A DNA stretch of 27,630 nt, taken from positions 1 through 27,630 of the forward strand of contig VKHL01000115.1 in the NCBI GenBank assembly GCA_015146655.1, written 5' to 3'. The notes under the pieces are model-generated. The model was not told the origin of the DNA and did not search any database. It was given only the letters and a program-made list of their open reading frames with translations. Both the position numbers and the translations under genes were made by a program. Each line of letters opens with the position of its first letter. Positions within the stretch are counted from its first letter, which is position 1. Origin of the DNA: Ochromonas danica (lineage: Eukaryota > Sar > Chrysophyceae > Chromulinales > Chromulinaceae). Below, piece by piece: positions 8,621 through 16,983 of the stretch.

Positions 8621-10075
8621 ATGGGGAAGAAGGGAAAGATGTCTCAAACCTTTTCCACCCCTAATGAAGGAGGAAGGAGGGGAAAATGGGCTCGCTATTT
8701 AGAGCTTCGTGACTATCACACTTCTCTCTTCGAAGCTCGTCGCCAGGCCAATGCCCACCAGGCCAGCAAGCGACCTCCCGCCAAGTCCTACCGCCACCTT
8801 CTAAAGCTAATCGACGAGCGACTGCATGAAGATCGCTTGGAAGAGAGAGGGAGATGGGTCCCGGATCCATCCTGGGGGCTTTCAGTCAAGAAACGCAAAA
8901 AGAAGAAAGTGCTGCTGACGATTAATCCCTCGAGGCGGGAGGTCTACTCCAATGCCTTTAACAAGCCCATTGACAGCTATGCCAAAGATCGCCTGCCCCA
9001 CCTCTGGGAAGGCAGTTACTGCTTCTCCTCTGAGGGGGGAGGGGGGGAAGGGGTGGTGCGCAGAGCTTCTCAATTAGCCCTCGAGGCGCTCGTTCGCGGC
9101 GGTCACGAAGCGATCGACCCCCTATTGCCGCACTTCTCCTCGCTCACCCCTCGGGACCTCTCCTACCTGCTCCTCCTACTCGCTCAGGCCGACTTGCTGG
9201 ACGACGACTACTTGCCCTGCTTCGCGGAGGCGGGCCTCAGCGCTCTGCTCCTCTCCTCGAAGGTCAGCGGGGAGGGAGTGCTGACGCTGCACCAGCGCAT
9301 GTTGGACGCCTTCAAGACTTGTCTCGTGAGAGAGGACGGAGGTTATGGTAGCCATACCGTGGGAGAGGGGGAGGAGGTGGTGGAGGACTGGGAGCATCTG
9401 GCGGACTGGGCGGAGCTGCCGCTGGTCTACTACCCCGACCACCTCCGCCACCTCTTCTTGCTGCGCTCTTCTAGGCTCTGCCTCGCTGACGTGGCGCAGA
9501 TAGGCAACTGCTTCACCTCGCTGACTGCCGTCACCCTGGTCAACTCCTCTTTGGATGAGCGCTCCTGGGACACTGTTTTATACTATACAAGCAGTCAGCA
9601 GGCAGACGCGGAGTTGGAGAGACGCGGTAGTAATGAGGAGGATCAGGAGGAGGAGGTCTACCTCGCCCTCCTGCTGCTCCTCTTCTCGACTGATCACTTC
9701 CCCGCGTTGCAGTCGCTGCGCCTCGTCTACTGCCACTGGGTCACTGCCAATGTCTTGACCAAGCTGGCTGATGCCCTGCTGAGATTACAGCAGCAGCAGG
9801 AAGAAGAGGATGGTAGGTGCTGGAAGCGCTCCCCTCTGCATCGTGTGGAGATAGTGGACTGGTTGGAGCAGGTTGACTTCATACATCGCCACTCAGCTCG
9901 TCCTCCTCGTGTTCATGTTGATCCACTAGTAGATCCTTGGTGGGGGGAGATGCTGGGGGATCAAGAGGGAAGGCTTGGTCTAGAAGGGGGTCTGTCGCTG
10001 GCTGCAGTGGATGGGTGGCGAACTGTGAAGCAGCGACTGCAAGACGAGGCGGGAGTCACTTTGGTCTACACTTGA
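8621..10075 (+). CDS. Leucine-rich-repeat-like protein of unknown function
   Basis: Single exon, 484 residues. No signal peptide is visible. The N-terminal 120 residues are basic, with a KKRKKKK stretch at about residues 90-96 that could be a nuclear localisation signal. The middle contains Leu-rich helical segments (DLSYLLLLLAQADLL). Irregular LRR-like units follow: LTAVTLVNSSLDERSW, then LQSLRLVYCHWVTANVLTKL, then LHRVEIVDWL. Short Glu, Gly and Gln runs come from GAG/CAG triplets. It lacks a recognisable F-box. It might be an AMN1/F-box-type LRR protein, but I cannot assign a role. An ATG ten bases upstream is in another frame and would give a short overlapping peptide. The C-terminus is EAGVTLVYT. 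Confidence 0.72.
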   Translation: MGKKGKMSQTFSTPNEGGRRGKWARYLELRDYHTSLFEARRQANAHQASKRPPAKSYRHLLKLIDERLHEDRLEERGRWVPDPSWGLSVKKRKKKKVLLTINPSRREVYSNAFNKPIDSYAKDRLPHLWEGSYCFSSEGGGGEGVVRRASQLALEALVRGGHEAIDPLLPHFSSLTPRDLSYLLLLLAQADLLDDDYLPCFAEAGLSALLLSSKVSGEGVLTLHQRMLDAFKTCLVREDGGYGSHTVGEGEEVVEDWEHLADWAELPLVYYPDHLRHLFLLRSSRLCLADVAQIGNCFTSLTAVTLVNSSLDERSWDTVLYYTSSQQADAELERRGSNEEDQEEEVYLALLLLLFSTDHFPALQSLRLVYCHWVTANVLTKLADALLRLQQQQEEEDGRCWKRSPLHRVEIVDWLEQVDFIHRHSARPPRVHVDPLVDPWWGEMLGDQEGRLGLEGGLSLAAVDGWRTVKQRLQDEAGVTLVYT

Positions 10076-10595
10076 TAGACACAAGCAGCAACAGCGGCAC
10101 CAGGGGTGGTTGGGTCTTAAACTACTTGACCGCAACGGCTGCTACCTCGATGTCATTAGCTTTTCCTCTGGTCTTCTCTTCTGACTGGACAGCTGGTCTG
10201 CAAGCCATGCACACTCCCCCGGGTGCACACATCTAACTTACTACTGATAAGGCTAGGGTTGTGGACCACCACCTAGCTGTGCTATTCTGTTCTGATCTAT
10301 GCTATGCAATCCTATCCCAAGCAGTAGTTTAACATTGAGTGTCTCTCTGTTATGATGGCTGTAATGTTATGGAGTGGAGGATGAGTTGTTAGTTATTGTT
10401 GCCTTGCGATGGAAATGATTCCGGTGAGAGCGTAACGGTTGGTCTGATCATCAGGCATTAAAAATCGCGAATTTCGACTTTTAGTTGACGAATATCGCCT
10501 TTTAAATCCGCCTCATGATGCCGCAGACGACTACCCTTTAGTATAATAGACCTAGTGAATAAAGTGATACAGCCGACTAGAAAGACACTTCTGCA
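10076..10595 (+). promoter_or_regulatory. Intergenic region before WW-like gene
   Basis: The two flanking genes point the same way, so the left part is probably 3' UTR. A TTTTAAATCC element at about 10500-10509 lies some 95 bases upstream of the proposed ATG at 10596, and could be a core promoter element. TCGACTTTTAG is found just before it (about 10474). No coding region is supported. Confidence 0.4.
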
Positions 10596-10705
10596 ATGTT
10601 TGGTGATCTGTTTTCAACGAAGACAGATCGTCAATTAGGTCTTCTCTACACCAGCAGGTAGTAGACTACCCCTCCTCCTCCTCCTCCTACCCCTCTCACT
10701 CGAGC

Positions 10706-10755
<50 letters not shown>

Positions 10756-11624
10756 CTTGTCTGTCCAGGCGAAAGTTTTTGGTGTCAGCAGGGAAGAACA
10801 CGCTGGAGCCTCCGCGTGACTTCAAGACGAAGCAGCAGGCCAGGCGGTCAGCCCTTCTGCATGGCCCGCAGCCCGGCAGCGGCAGTGACATCAGCAGCGA
10901 TAGCACCGCACACAGTGACAGCAAGGGAGCAGTGGGAGCTGCGGGGAAGAGGAGGGAGTCGGTCTTCTCCAAGGACCTCACCTCGCCCACGGGACAGGCC
11001 GCTGGCCGCCTCTCCAGCCTGTTAGCGCCTATGAGGAGGTCTATTGGCGAGGCCGCAGGAGGAGGAGGAGGAGAGGGTACCCGCAGCTCTCAGCCGCTGA
11101 AGGCCTTCAAGAAGACCGCAAAGTTCATCATGGAGGCGGTCATCATCGAGCACTACTGGGAGGGCAGCAAGGAGGACTGGCAGGAGGAGGAGAAGGCGGG
11201 CGTGCGCTACTTCGTCAACAAGAAGACCGCCGAGGTCTCTGCCGACTGCCCCTGGAGGACGAGGGCGTCGCTAGTCAAAGGCAGTGGCGGGGCAATCACG
11301 ACAAGCAACGGGAAGATGATCCGCAGGTCTTTGCTACTGCGAGGAGCAGGAGGAGGAGGAGTACAGCAGCAACAACAGCAGGAGGAGGAGGAGGGGGCGG
11401 AGGAGGGCACGGGGTCACTAGTCTACGACAAGTCAGAGGTAGACGAGCTCTTCCACCTCCTCGACAGCCTCGACCACGTCAACACCACCACCACCTCCTC
11501 CTCCTCCCCTCCTGCTAAAGGATCAGCTAGCAACAGACAGCAGCAGCAGGCAGGTAGTGGAGGTGGAGGTAGTGGTAGTGGTAGTCCCTACCGCTCCACA
11601 GCCTTAAATGTGCTCAAATCCTAG
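10596..11624 (+). CDS. WW-like low-complexity protein, two exons
   Basis: Exon 1 is 10596-10657 (ATG...AGCAG) and exon 2 is 10769-11624. The donor is GTAGTA, and the acceptor CCAG follows a 40-base CT run. The spliced product is 305 residues. The long frame in exon 2 has no ATG of its own at its 5' end, which is why a first exon is needed; MFGDLFSTKTDRQLG joins it in frame. Residues about 150-183 resemble a degenerate WW domain (W158, Y168-F169, N171, T174, P182). The rest is Ser/Gly/Glu/Gln-rich: poly-Gly at about 118, poly-Gln/Glu at about 225, and SGGGGSGSGSP near the end. Function is unknown; peptide binding through the WW-like part is inference. Exon 1 is the least certain part. Confidence 0.68.
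10673..10748 (+). repeat. (CTC)n and (CT)n tracts in intron of WW-like gene
   Basis: A CTC triplet run (about 10673-10688) and a pure CT dinucleotide run (about 10709-10748) precede the CCAG acceptor at 10765-10768. The CT run supplies the polypyrimidine tract of the intron. Confidence 0.9.
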
Positions 11625-11661
11625 ATCTAGATATCTAGCCAACTAGGCTAGTCTAGACTAG
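11621..11661. repeat. Cluster of CTAG tetranucleotides
   Basis: Seven CTAG palindromes occur within 41 bases, starting at the stop codon of the WW-like gene. Similar CTAG/CTAC-rich sequence recurs at about 12541-12590. Confidence 0.8.
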
Positions 11662-12695
11662 ACTGTTGCTTGCATTGTGTCACCATGATCATCATCCTCC
11701 TCGTCGTCATTATCAGTCCTCATCGTCGTAGTGGTCATTATTGCTTTGGCGAATAGTATGGGGTAGCAGCAGCAGGAGCAGGAGAAGTAGGATAGCATAG
11801 TATAGTATAGTGTAGTACGGTAGCTATTGACTACTAACTACTATACTACAGTAGCTACTGTACCTGTTGCTATGCAGTCTAACTGTTCGTTGTTGTTAGT
11901 GTGCCTGTCTGTCTAAACTGGCTCTCTGTCTCTCCTCGCTCTCCCCAGACTAGACTAATTTATGTGTGTTGTCTACTGCGTGCGCTGTGTTGTCTACTGT
12001 GTGTATATGCTACTGTGTGTTAGTTTAAGTGTGTATATGCCACAGTGCTAACGTGTGTCTGTGTGAGTGTGTGTGAGTGTTATGGGTAGCTTGTAGTCTT
12101 GTCGTCAGTCAAGTCAAAGTAATCTTAGTTACCATCGTAACCTTTAACCACGTTACTTCCATGTAATCTTGTGTTGGTCTAGAGTGAACAACAGGTCGAG
12201 GTGTAAACTAGTCGGTTAGCTGTTAAGTTAAAGCTAACACACACAAGCACATGCACAGAGAGGGTAGTCTACAGGCTACGCAGTACAGCAGCGCATAGCG
12301 AGAGAGAAGGAAAGGAAAAGGAAAGCCTGCTGATGATAATACCAGCTAGACTAGCATAGAGAACTGAGAACATAACAGAGGTAGCGAATGAGGTAGTGAA
12401 TGAGGTAGAGAAGAGGTAGTCTAGTAGGGAATAGTAACTTAAGATGAAGTGTCTCGATGATGTCATCCTTATCAATGATGATGAACTACAGCTAGCTGAC
12501 TAAGTAACAGACTAACTTCACCTTTACTACTACTGCTGCTACTAGTCTACTAGTCTGCTACTGCTACCACTAGCTAGCTCATAGCTCATTGATGGTGATG
12601 GTGACGATGATGAGTCTTGATTGTCGATAACGATCGCTCTTGCCGTGCTGGATTGGATTGGCAAGAACACGCAAATGTTGAGAGTTGGGGAGAGT

Positions 12696-12710
12696 GAGAG
12701 AGAGAGAGAG
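12696..12710. repeat. (GA)n microsatellite
   Basis: A short uninterrupted GA run lies in the gene-poor region. Confidence 0.8.
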
Positions 12711-12812
12711 TGAATGAATGACTGTGTGTGTCTGTGTGACTGACTGGAGATGAGTTGGTCATCATCTTCATCTGTTGGGTCGTATTGTAGCCATCGTCTC
12801 TCTCGAATAGAC

Positions 12813-12837
12813 GACTGACTGACTGACTGACTGACTG
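12813..12837. repeat. (CTGA)n microsatellite, short copy
   Basis: About six tandem CTGA units, the same unit as the longer array at 13059-13120. Confidence 0.9.
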
Positions 12838-12865
12838 CCATGCACAGCAACACAGCAGACAGTGA

Positions 12866-13026
12866 CAGACAGACAGTCAGTCATCTAGATAGACAGTGTG
12901 CAGTATACGGTATAGACACAGTGTACAGCAGACAGTATACTATAGACAGTGTACAGTGTACAGATAGTAGAGAGTGCACAGTGTAGACACAGTGCACAGT
13001 ATACTATACAGTGCACAGTGTACACA
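12866..13026. repeat. Degenerate palindromic ACAGTGTACA-type repeat field
   Basis: Many copies of near-palindromic words built from ACAGT, GTGTAC, GTGCAC and GTATAC occur in about 160 bases, for example CAGTGTACAGTGTACAG and CAGTGCACAGTGTACAC. Copies are spaced irregularly, so this is not a CRISPR array. Confidence 0.75.
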
Positions 13027-13058
13027 ATAGAGAGTGTCGTCTGTCTTCCTCCTCCAGT

Positions 13059-13120
13059 GACTGACTGACTGACTGACTGACTGACTGACTGACTGACTGA
13101 CTGACTGACTGACTGACTGA
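13059..13120. repeat. (CTGA)n microsatellite array
   Basis: About 15 perfect tandem CTGA units. The array ends about 65 bases downstream of the stop codon of the minus-strand Cys-rich gene. Confidence 0.95.
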
Positions 13121-13184
13121 GTGATAATGATACTGTTATAGAGGTTGTTGTAGATGGTGTTGGTAGTGTTGGTGTGGTAGTCCA

Positions 13185-16100
13185 TCACGGTACCAGCGAT
13201 TGGCTTTCATCTGATGACGAGGGTGACAAAGGTCGAGCAGCATCGCCTATCCACAACAACTCCTGCAACTGCTGGGGTGGTGGGAGTTGCCGCAGGTTGG
13301 CGAGAGAGGGCAGCGGCTGGGGAGGAAGAGGAAGAGGAGGAGGAGGAGGAGGAGGAGGAGGAGGAGGAGGAGGGGCTACCGGGGGGATCATTAAGGCTGC
13401 TGCTGCCGCCGGGAGACTTCCAGTCGAAGCTACTGCAGCGGGCAGAGCGGGTAAGACGAGGGAGGGAGGCATCATCGTCATCATCGGTGAGGGCGATTGG
13501 CTCAGAGCCAGCAGGGCGAGGGCTGGGTTGTTATCCTCCTCCTCCTCCTGCTGCTTCTGTTGCTGGCCTTGTGTTGTGTTGGTGGCGGCGGTGGGGTTGA
13601 TTAATTGTTGCATCTGTTGCATCTGCTGCTCCATGGCTAGCGAGGCTGCGTTAAGAGGAGGCATAGGCATAGGCCACAGACCTCCTCCTCCTCCTCCTGA
13701 CATCATCTCAAGCTGCTGCCTGGCGCTAGACATCATCAAACACTGCAATTGAGCCTGCAGCATCACTGGAAACGTCATCATCTTCACCATGAGAGAGAGC
13801 AAGGACTGCATCAGAACACTCTGAGGTGGCTGTGAGGTAGCAGTTGCAGGAGGAGGAGGTGCACTACCACTACTACTGTCACTTGAAAAATGAGAGGAAG
13901 GAGGCGATGGAGGAGGAGGAGGAGGAGGTTGTAGCTCTTGTTGAGACCTCGCCTGCAGCATCAACTCCTGCAGCTGCGATAGCAAGAGGTTGGGCCACAT
14001 GGTGGCCATGGCGGCGATGTTCATGGCGGGTAATTGCACCAAACACTGCTGCTGCTGCTGTCTGTGTTGCTCCTGCATCATGAGGAAGAAGACCTGCTGC
14101 AGAGCCAGCGCTGAGGCGATCTGCTCGTTGGACTGGACGGCTTCTTGCGGTGGAGAAGGAGACGAGCTGGTGGAGGAGGAGGTGGAGGAGGAGGAGGATT
14201 GTGATGATATTGATAATGATCTTATTGATGATGACGAGGAGGACGAGGAGGAGGAGGAGGAGGATAGCATAGTGGAGAGCTCTGCAGAGTCTTCGAACAT
14301 TTGCTCTAATATGTCGCGCATCTTCTTCGCCTCACACACTGTGACGACATCACCACTACCATTACCATTACCATTGCTATTGGTATTGCTATTGATGTTG
14401 TCATCGTCTTCATGCTCTGCTGTGAGGTCAATGAGAGGACTAGCAGGAGCAGGAGCAGGAGGAGGAGCAGTACAGACCTCCACCTCCTCCTCCTGCTGCT
14501 GCTCCTCCTCCTCCTGCTCCAGCACTATCACTATTGCCTCCTCGCTTCGACTTCTCTCTTCCTCGGACAACAGCCTCGGCCGCTTTTCCTTCACTACCTC
14601 CTCCTCCTCCTCCTCCTCATTGTCCCCATCTTCTATGGTGTTACCCTCTACGAGAGGTCGCTTCTGGCCGATATCGCCTACCACCACCTCCTCCTCCTCC
14701 TCCACCACCTGCTGCTCGCTTTCCAAGCCAAGAGAGTCTCCCTGCCCTTCTCTCTGCTCCTCCTCCTCCTGCTCCACTAGCTTAGCAGGCGATGCCTCAG
14801 CCACGGGCACTGCTAGAGGGCTAGAGGCCAGCGAGTCCAAGTCTTCCTTCTCCGTCTCCTCCTCCTCCTCCTCTATACCACCCTTGACAGTTGCGGTAGC
14901 AGCTGCCATGCCCATGTCACTTCTCTCCTTCTCAATGGTCCACTGAGCAAAGCGACTGCAAAGGCTGAAGATGTTCTCGTGCAGGAAGAAGTTCCCTCCT
15001 CCTCCTCCTCCTCCACCACCTCCTCCTCCTCCTCCACCACCTCCTCCTCCTCCCTCAAGAGAGGCTCTGCACTTGTTCACCGTGTTTCTACCATAACATC
15101 AGCAGCAGTAGTAGTAGTAGCAGTAGTAGCAGTTAGGTAATGCAGTAGTGTAGTGTGTGGTAGCAGTACATGGTGTGTCTTACTTCAAGAGGGTGTAGGA
15201 GGAGTCGGTAGCGCTGTCAGTGAAGCCTCTGTCTAGATGCTGTCTGCAGCACCGCTCGCAGCAGGGAATGATCACTCCGAAGACCTCCTGGCAGCTCGGG
15301 CAGTACGTCTGACAATGCCTCGCACAGTAGGCGCAGGAGGGGTAGGAGGAGGAGGAGGAGGTGGTGGTGGTGGTGGAGGAGGAGGAGGGTAGTCGCTTCA
15401 ACGGGAAGTGTGTCTGGCGGAAGTGGTAGAAGTGTGTGCACAGCTTCATCATGAAGCCCAGCTGCTCCTTGAAGAGCAGGAAGAAGGTAGTCGGGTCAGC
15501 TTGCAGCCTCTTGCCTATCCAAAGAGTCAAATTGCGACTTGCAGGGGTAGCGCCTGTGGGGTTACCCTCGCGCACCTCCTCTCGCACTACCTGCTCCAGC
15601 TCACTGAGAGACTCTGCTACTACCCCTCCTCCTCCTCCTCCTCCTCCTGCTCCTTCATACAGCAGGATGACTGATAGCTCTCGACAGAAGCGCGCCATGG
15701 CTGCGGTGAGGAGAAAGCCTCCAGCCTGTGGATGATGTTGACGAGGCGAGGCGGCCAGCCCCACAGCCAAACCGCGCAGCTTCTCCTGCAGGTGAGTCAC
15801 TACCACTCCTCCTCCTCCTGCTCCTCCACCTCCTCCTCCTGCTGCTACCGCTACTTCCTCTCCGCTGCTCGCCGCGCTCAGCAGCCACTGCCAGTGAGTC
15901 TTAGCGCAGGGCGTGTGGCAGAAGGACAGGCAGAGGCCGAAGGCTTGCGCGCAGAAGAGGCACTGCTCGCAGGCGATGCCTTGGCGGCGAGTGGCGCGGC
16001 ACTGCGGATTAGCACAGCGACGTGACTGGCCCAGCCGCACAGTGTCGACTCGTCCCAGCGCCTCGGCGCAGCAGTGGATGACGACCTGCGCCATGAAGGC

Positions 16101-16301
16101 CAACTGCGCGCAGAAGACAGAGTGCAGGTCAGACAAGACCAGCTCGGTCAGCGCCGACAAGTCCCTCGCATCCACCGCAGCGGTAGCGGTAGCCGCAGTG
16201 GTAGCCGCAGTGGCAGTGACTGGTGTTGGTACTTGTAGTGTACAGCTGCTGCCATCAGCTGCCACGTGGTCTCTATCAGACATGATAGAAGAAGAAGACA
16301 T
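13185..16301 (-). CDS. Protein with duplicated Cys-rich module and long low-complexity tail, two exons
   Basis: Exon 1 is 15184-16301 and exon 2 is 13185-15066, giving 999 residues. An alternative acceptor at 15087 is also in frame and would add seven residues. The donor is GTAAGA, and its TAA would stop exon 1 after 373 residues if the intron stayed. Residues 58-136 and about 271-355 look like two copies of one module. F-x2-QL-x-FM-x5-H and a later RL align at a constant offset of 214. C114-x2-C117, FG121-122, C128 and C132 align at offset 220 with C334-x2-C337, FG341-342, C348 and C352. Zinc binding (MYND/ZZ-like) is plausible, but no named family fits. The exon 2 part is low complexity: poly-Gly, Glu-rich, poly-Ser, Gln/Met-rich and poly-Pro. 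It holds KRP and KEKRPR basic motifs and PLIDLTAEHEDDD, a textbook SUMO-interacting motif. A nuclear regulatory role is inferred. Confidence 0.78.
13321..13373. repeat. (GGA)n tract encoding poly-Pro on the minus strand
   Basis: The tract encodes an uninterrupted run of about 13 prolines in the tail of the Cys-rich protein. Codons are almost all CCT, suggesting recent triplet expansion. Confidence 0.9.
14994..15056. repeat. (CCT/CCA)n tract encoding poly-Gly on the minus strand
   Basis: About 20 consecutive glycine codons lie at the start of exon 2 of the Cys-rich protein gene, immediately after the splice acceptor. They are a mix of GGA, GGT and GGG. Confidence 0.9.
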
Positions 16302-16983
16302 GTATGTGTCAACAGTGTCGTGTAGTGTAGGTCACTCTAGTATAGTGAGTAGACTGGGGTCAGTGGCCACCAACAGACTGACTAACTACTGACCAACTAA
16401 CAAACTGATCACTAGACGAGATGAAGAAGCCAAGCCTCACCCACCCAAATCCTGGCTATCTGGCTGTCTGGGAGGGCTCGGTCCGTTGAAGATACGGTGC
16501 CCGCTGTGCTGACAACATATTATTATTGTATTGCGTGGAAATTACACAGTGTGTAATTCCTTAACTCGTATTTCAATGCGCCACATCCAGACTAGATCTA
16601 CAGTACAGGTAGTCTAAGTTTGGGTTTCACTCTCCTCCTCCATTAGCAGCAGCACACAGGCTATAACATTATGTTATCCAGTTATATAATATTATACCAT
16701 ATACAATAGCCCACAGTGTGCTAGCAGCACGTGGTGACCCTTGCAATGATCATTTCAGTTAGAAAGTTATTTCTATGTTATGTATGTAGACTATATATAT
16801 TTCATCATCCCTATTCAAAATTAACCCACTATGCCCACCAACCGACCAATCAATACCCAGCCCTATCCCTGGACTACCCCCCCCCCCTACTGTAGCACTG
16901 TGACGACTACACGCCAGAGCAGCTAGCTATCTCTTCTTCTTCTATCATACAACAACGTGCGCTAGACTAGAGCAAGAAGCTCT
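16302..16983. promoter_or_regulatory. Intergenic region: promoter of Cys-rich gene and 3' end of importin gene
   Basis: Both neighbours lie on the minus strand. The left part should hold the promoter of the Cys-rich protein gene and the right part the importin 3' UTR. An AT-rich patch is at about 16660-16710 and a run of eleven C at 16877-16887. No coding frame is supported. Confidence 0.45.

Larger units (their letters stand above)
11625..13184. other. Gene-poor, repeat-rich convergent region
   Basis: This 1.5-kb stretch lies between the 3' ends of two converging genes. No coding frame is convincing; the frames found encode simple repeats such as SQSV. It is made of degenerate short motifs: CTAG-rich sequence, GTGTGT/GAGTGT (about 12050-12082), ACTAC/GTAGT palindromic patches (about 11810-11865), GA and CTGA microsatellites, and a field of ACAGTGTACA-like words (12866-13026). 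It probably holds two 3' UTRs plus expanded repeats. Confidence 0.6.

Noticed and set aside
12866-13120. Possible CRISPR-like or tandem array
   Set aside because: Units are short, irregular and without unique spacers, and the surroundings are clearly a intron-bearing eukaryotic genome.
12940-13188. Minus-strand frame encoding SQSV repeats
   Set aside because: It is a translation of the CTGA microsatellite, not a gene.
13174-13752. Plus-strand Gly/Ser-rich frames
   Set aside because: They are read-outs of the GGA expansion that encodes poly-Pro on the other strand.
13990-14946. Plus-strand frame of 318 codons, rich in Ser, Cys and Glu
   Set aside because: It mirrors the triplet repeats of the minus-strand Cys-rich gene and contains nothing but homopolymer-type sequence.
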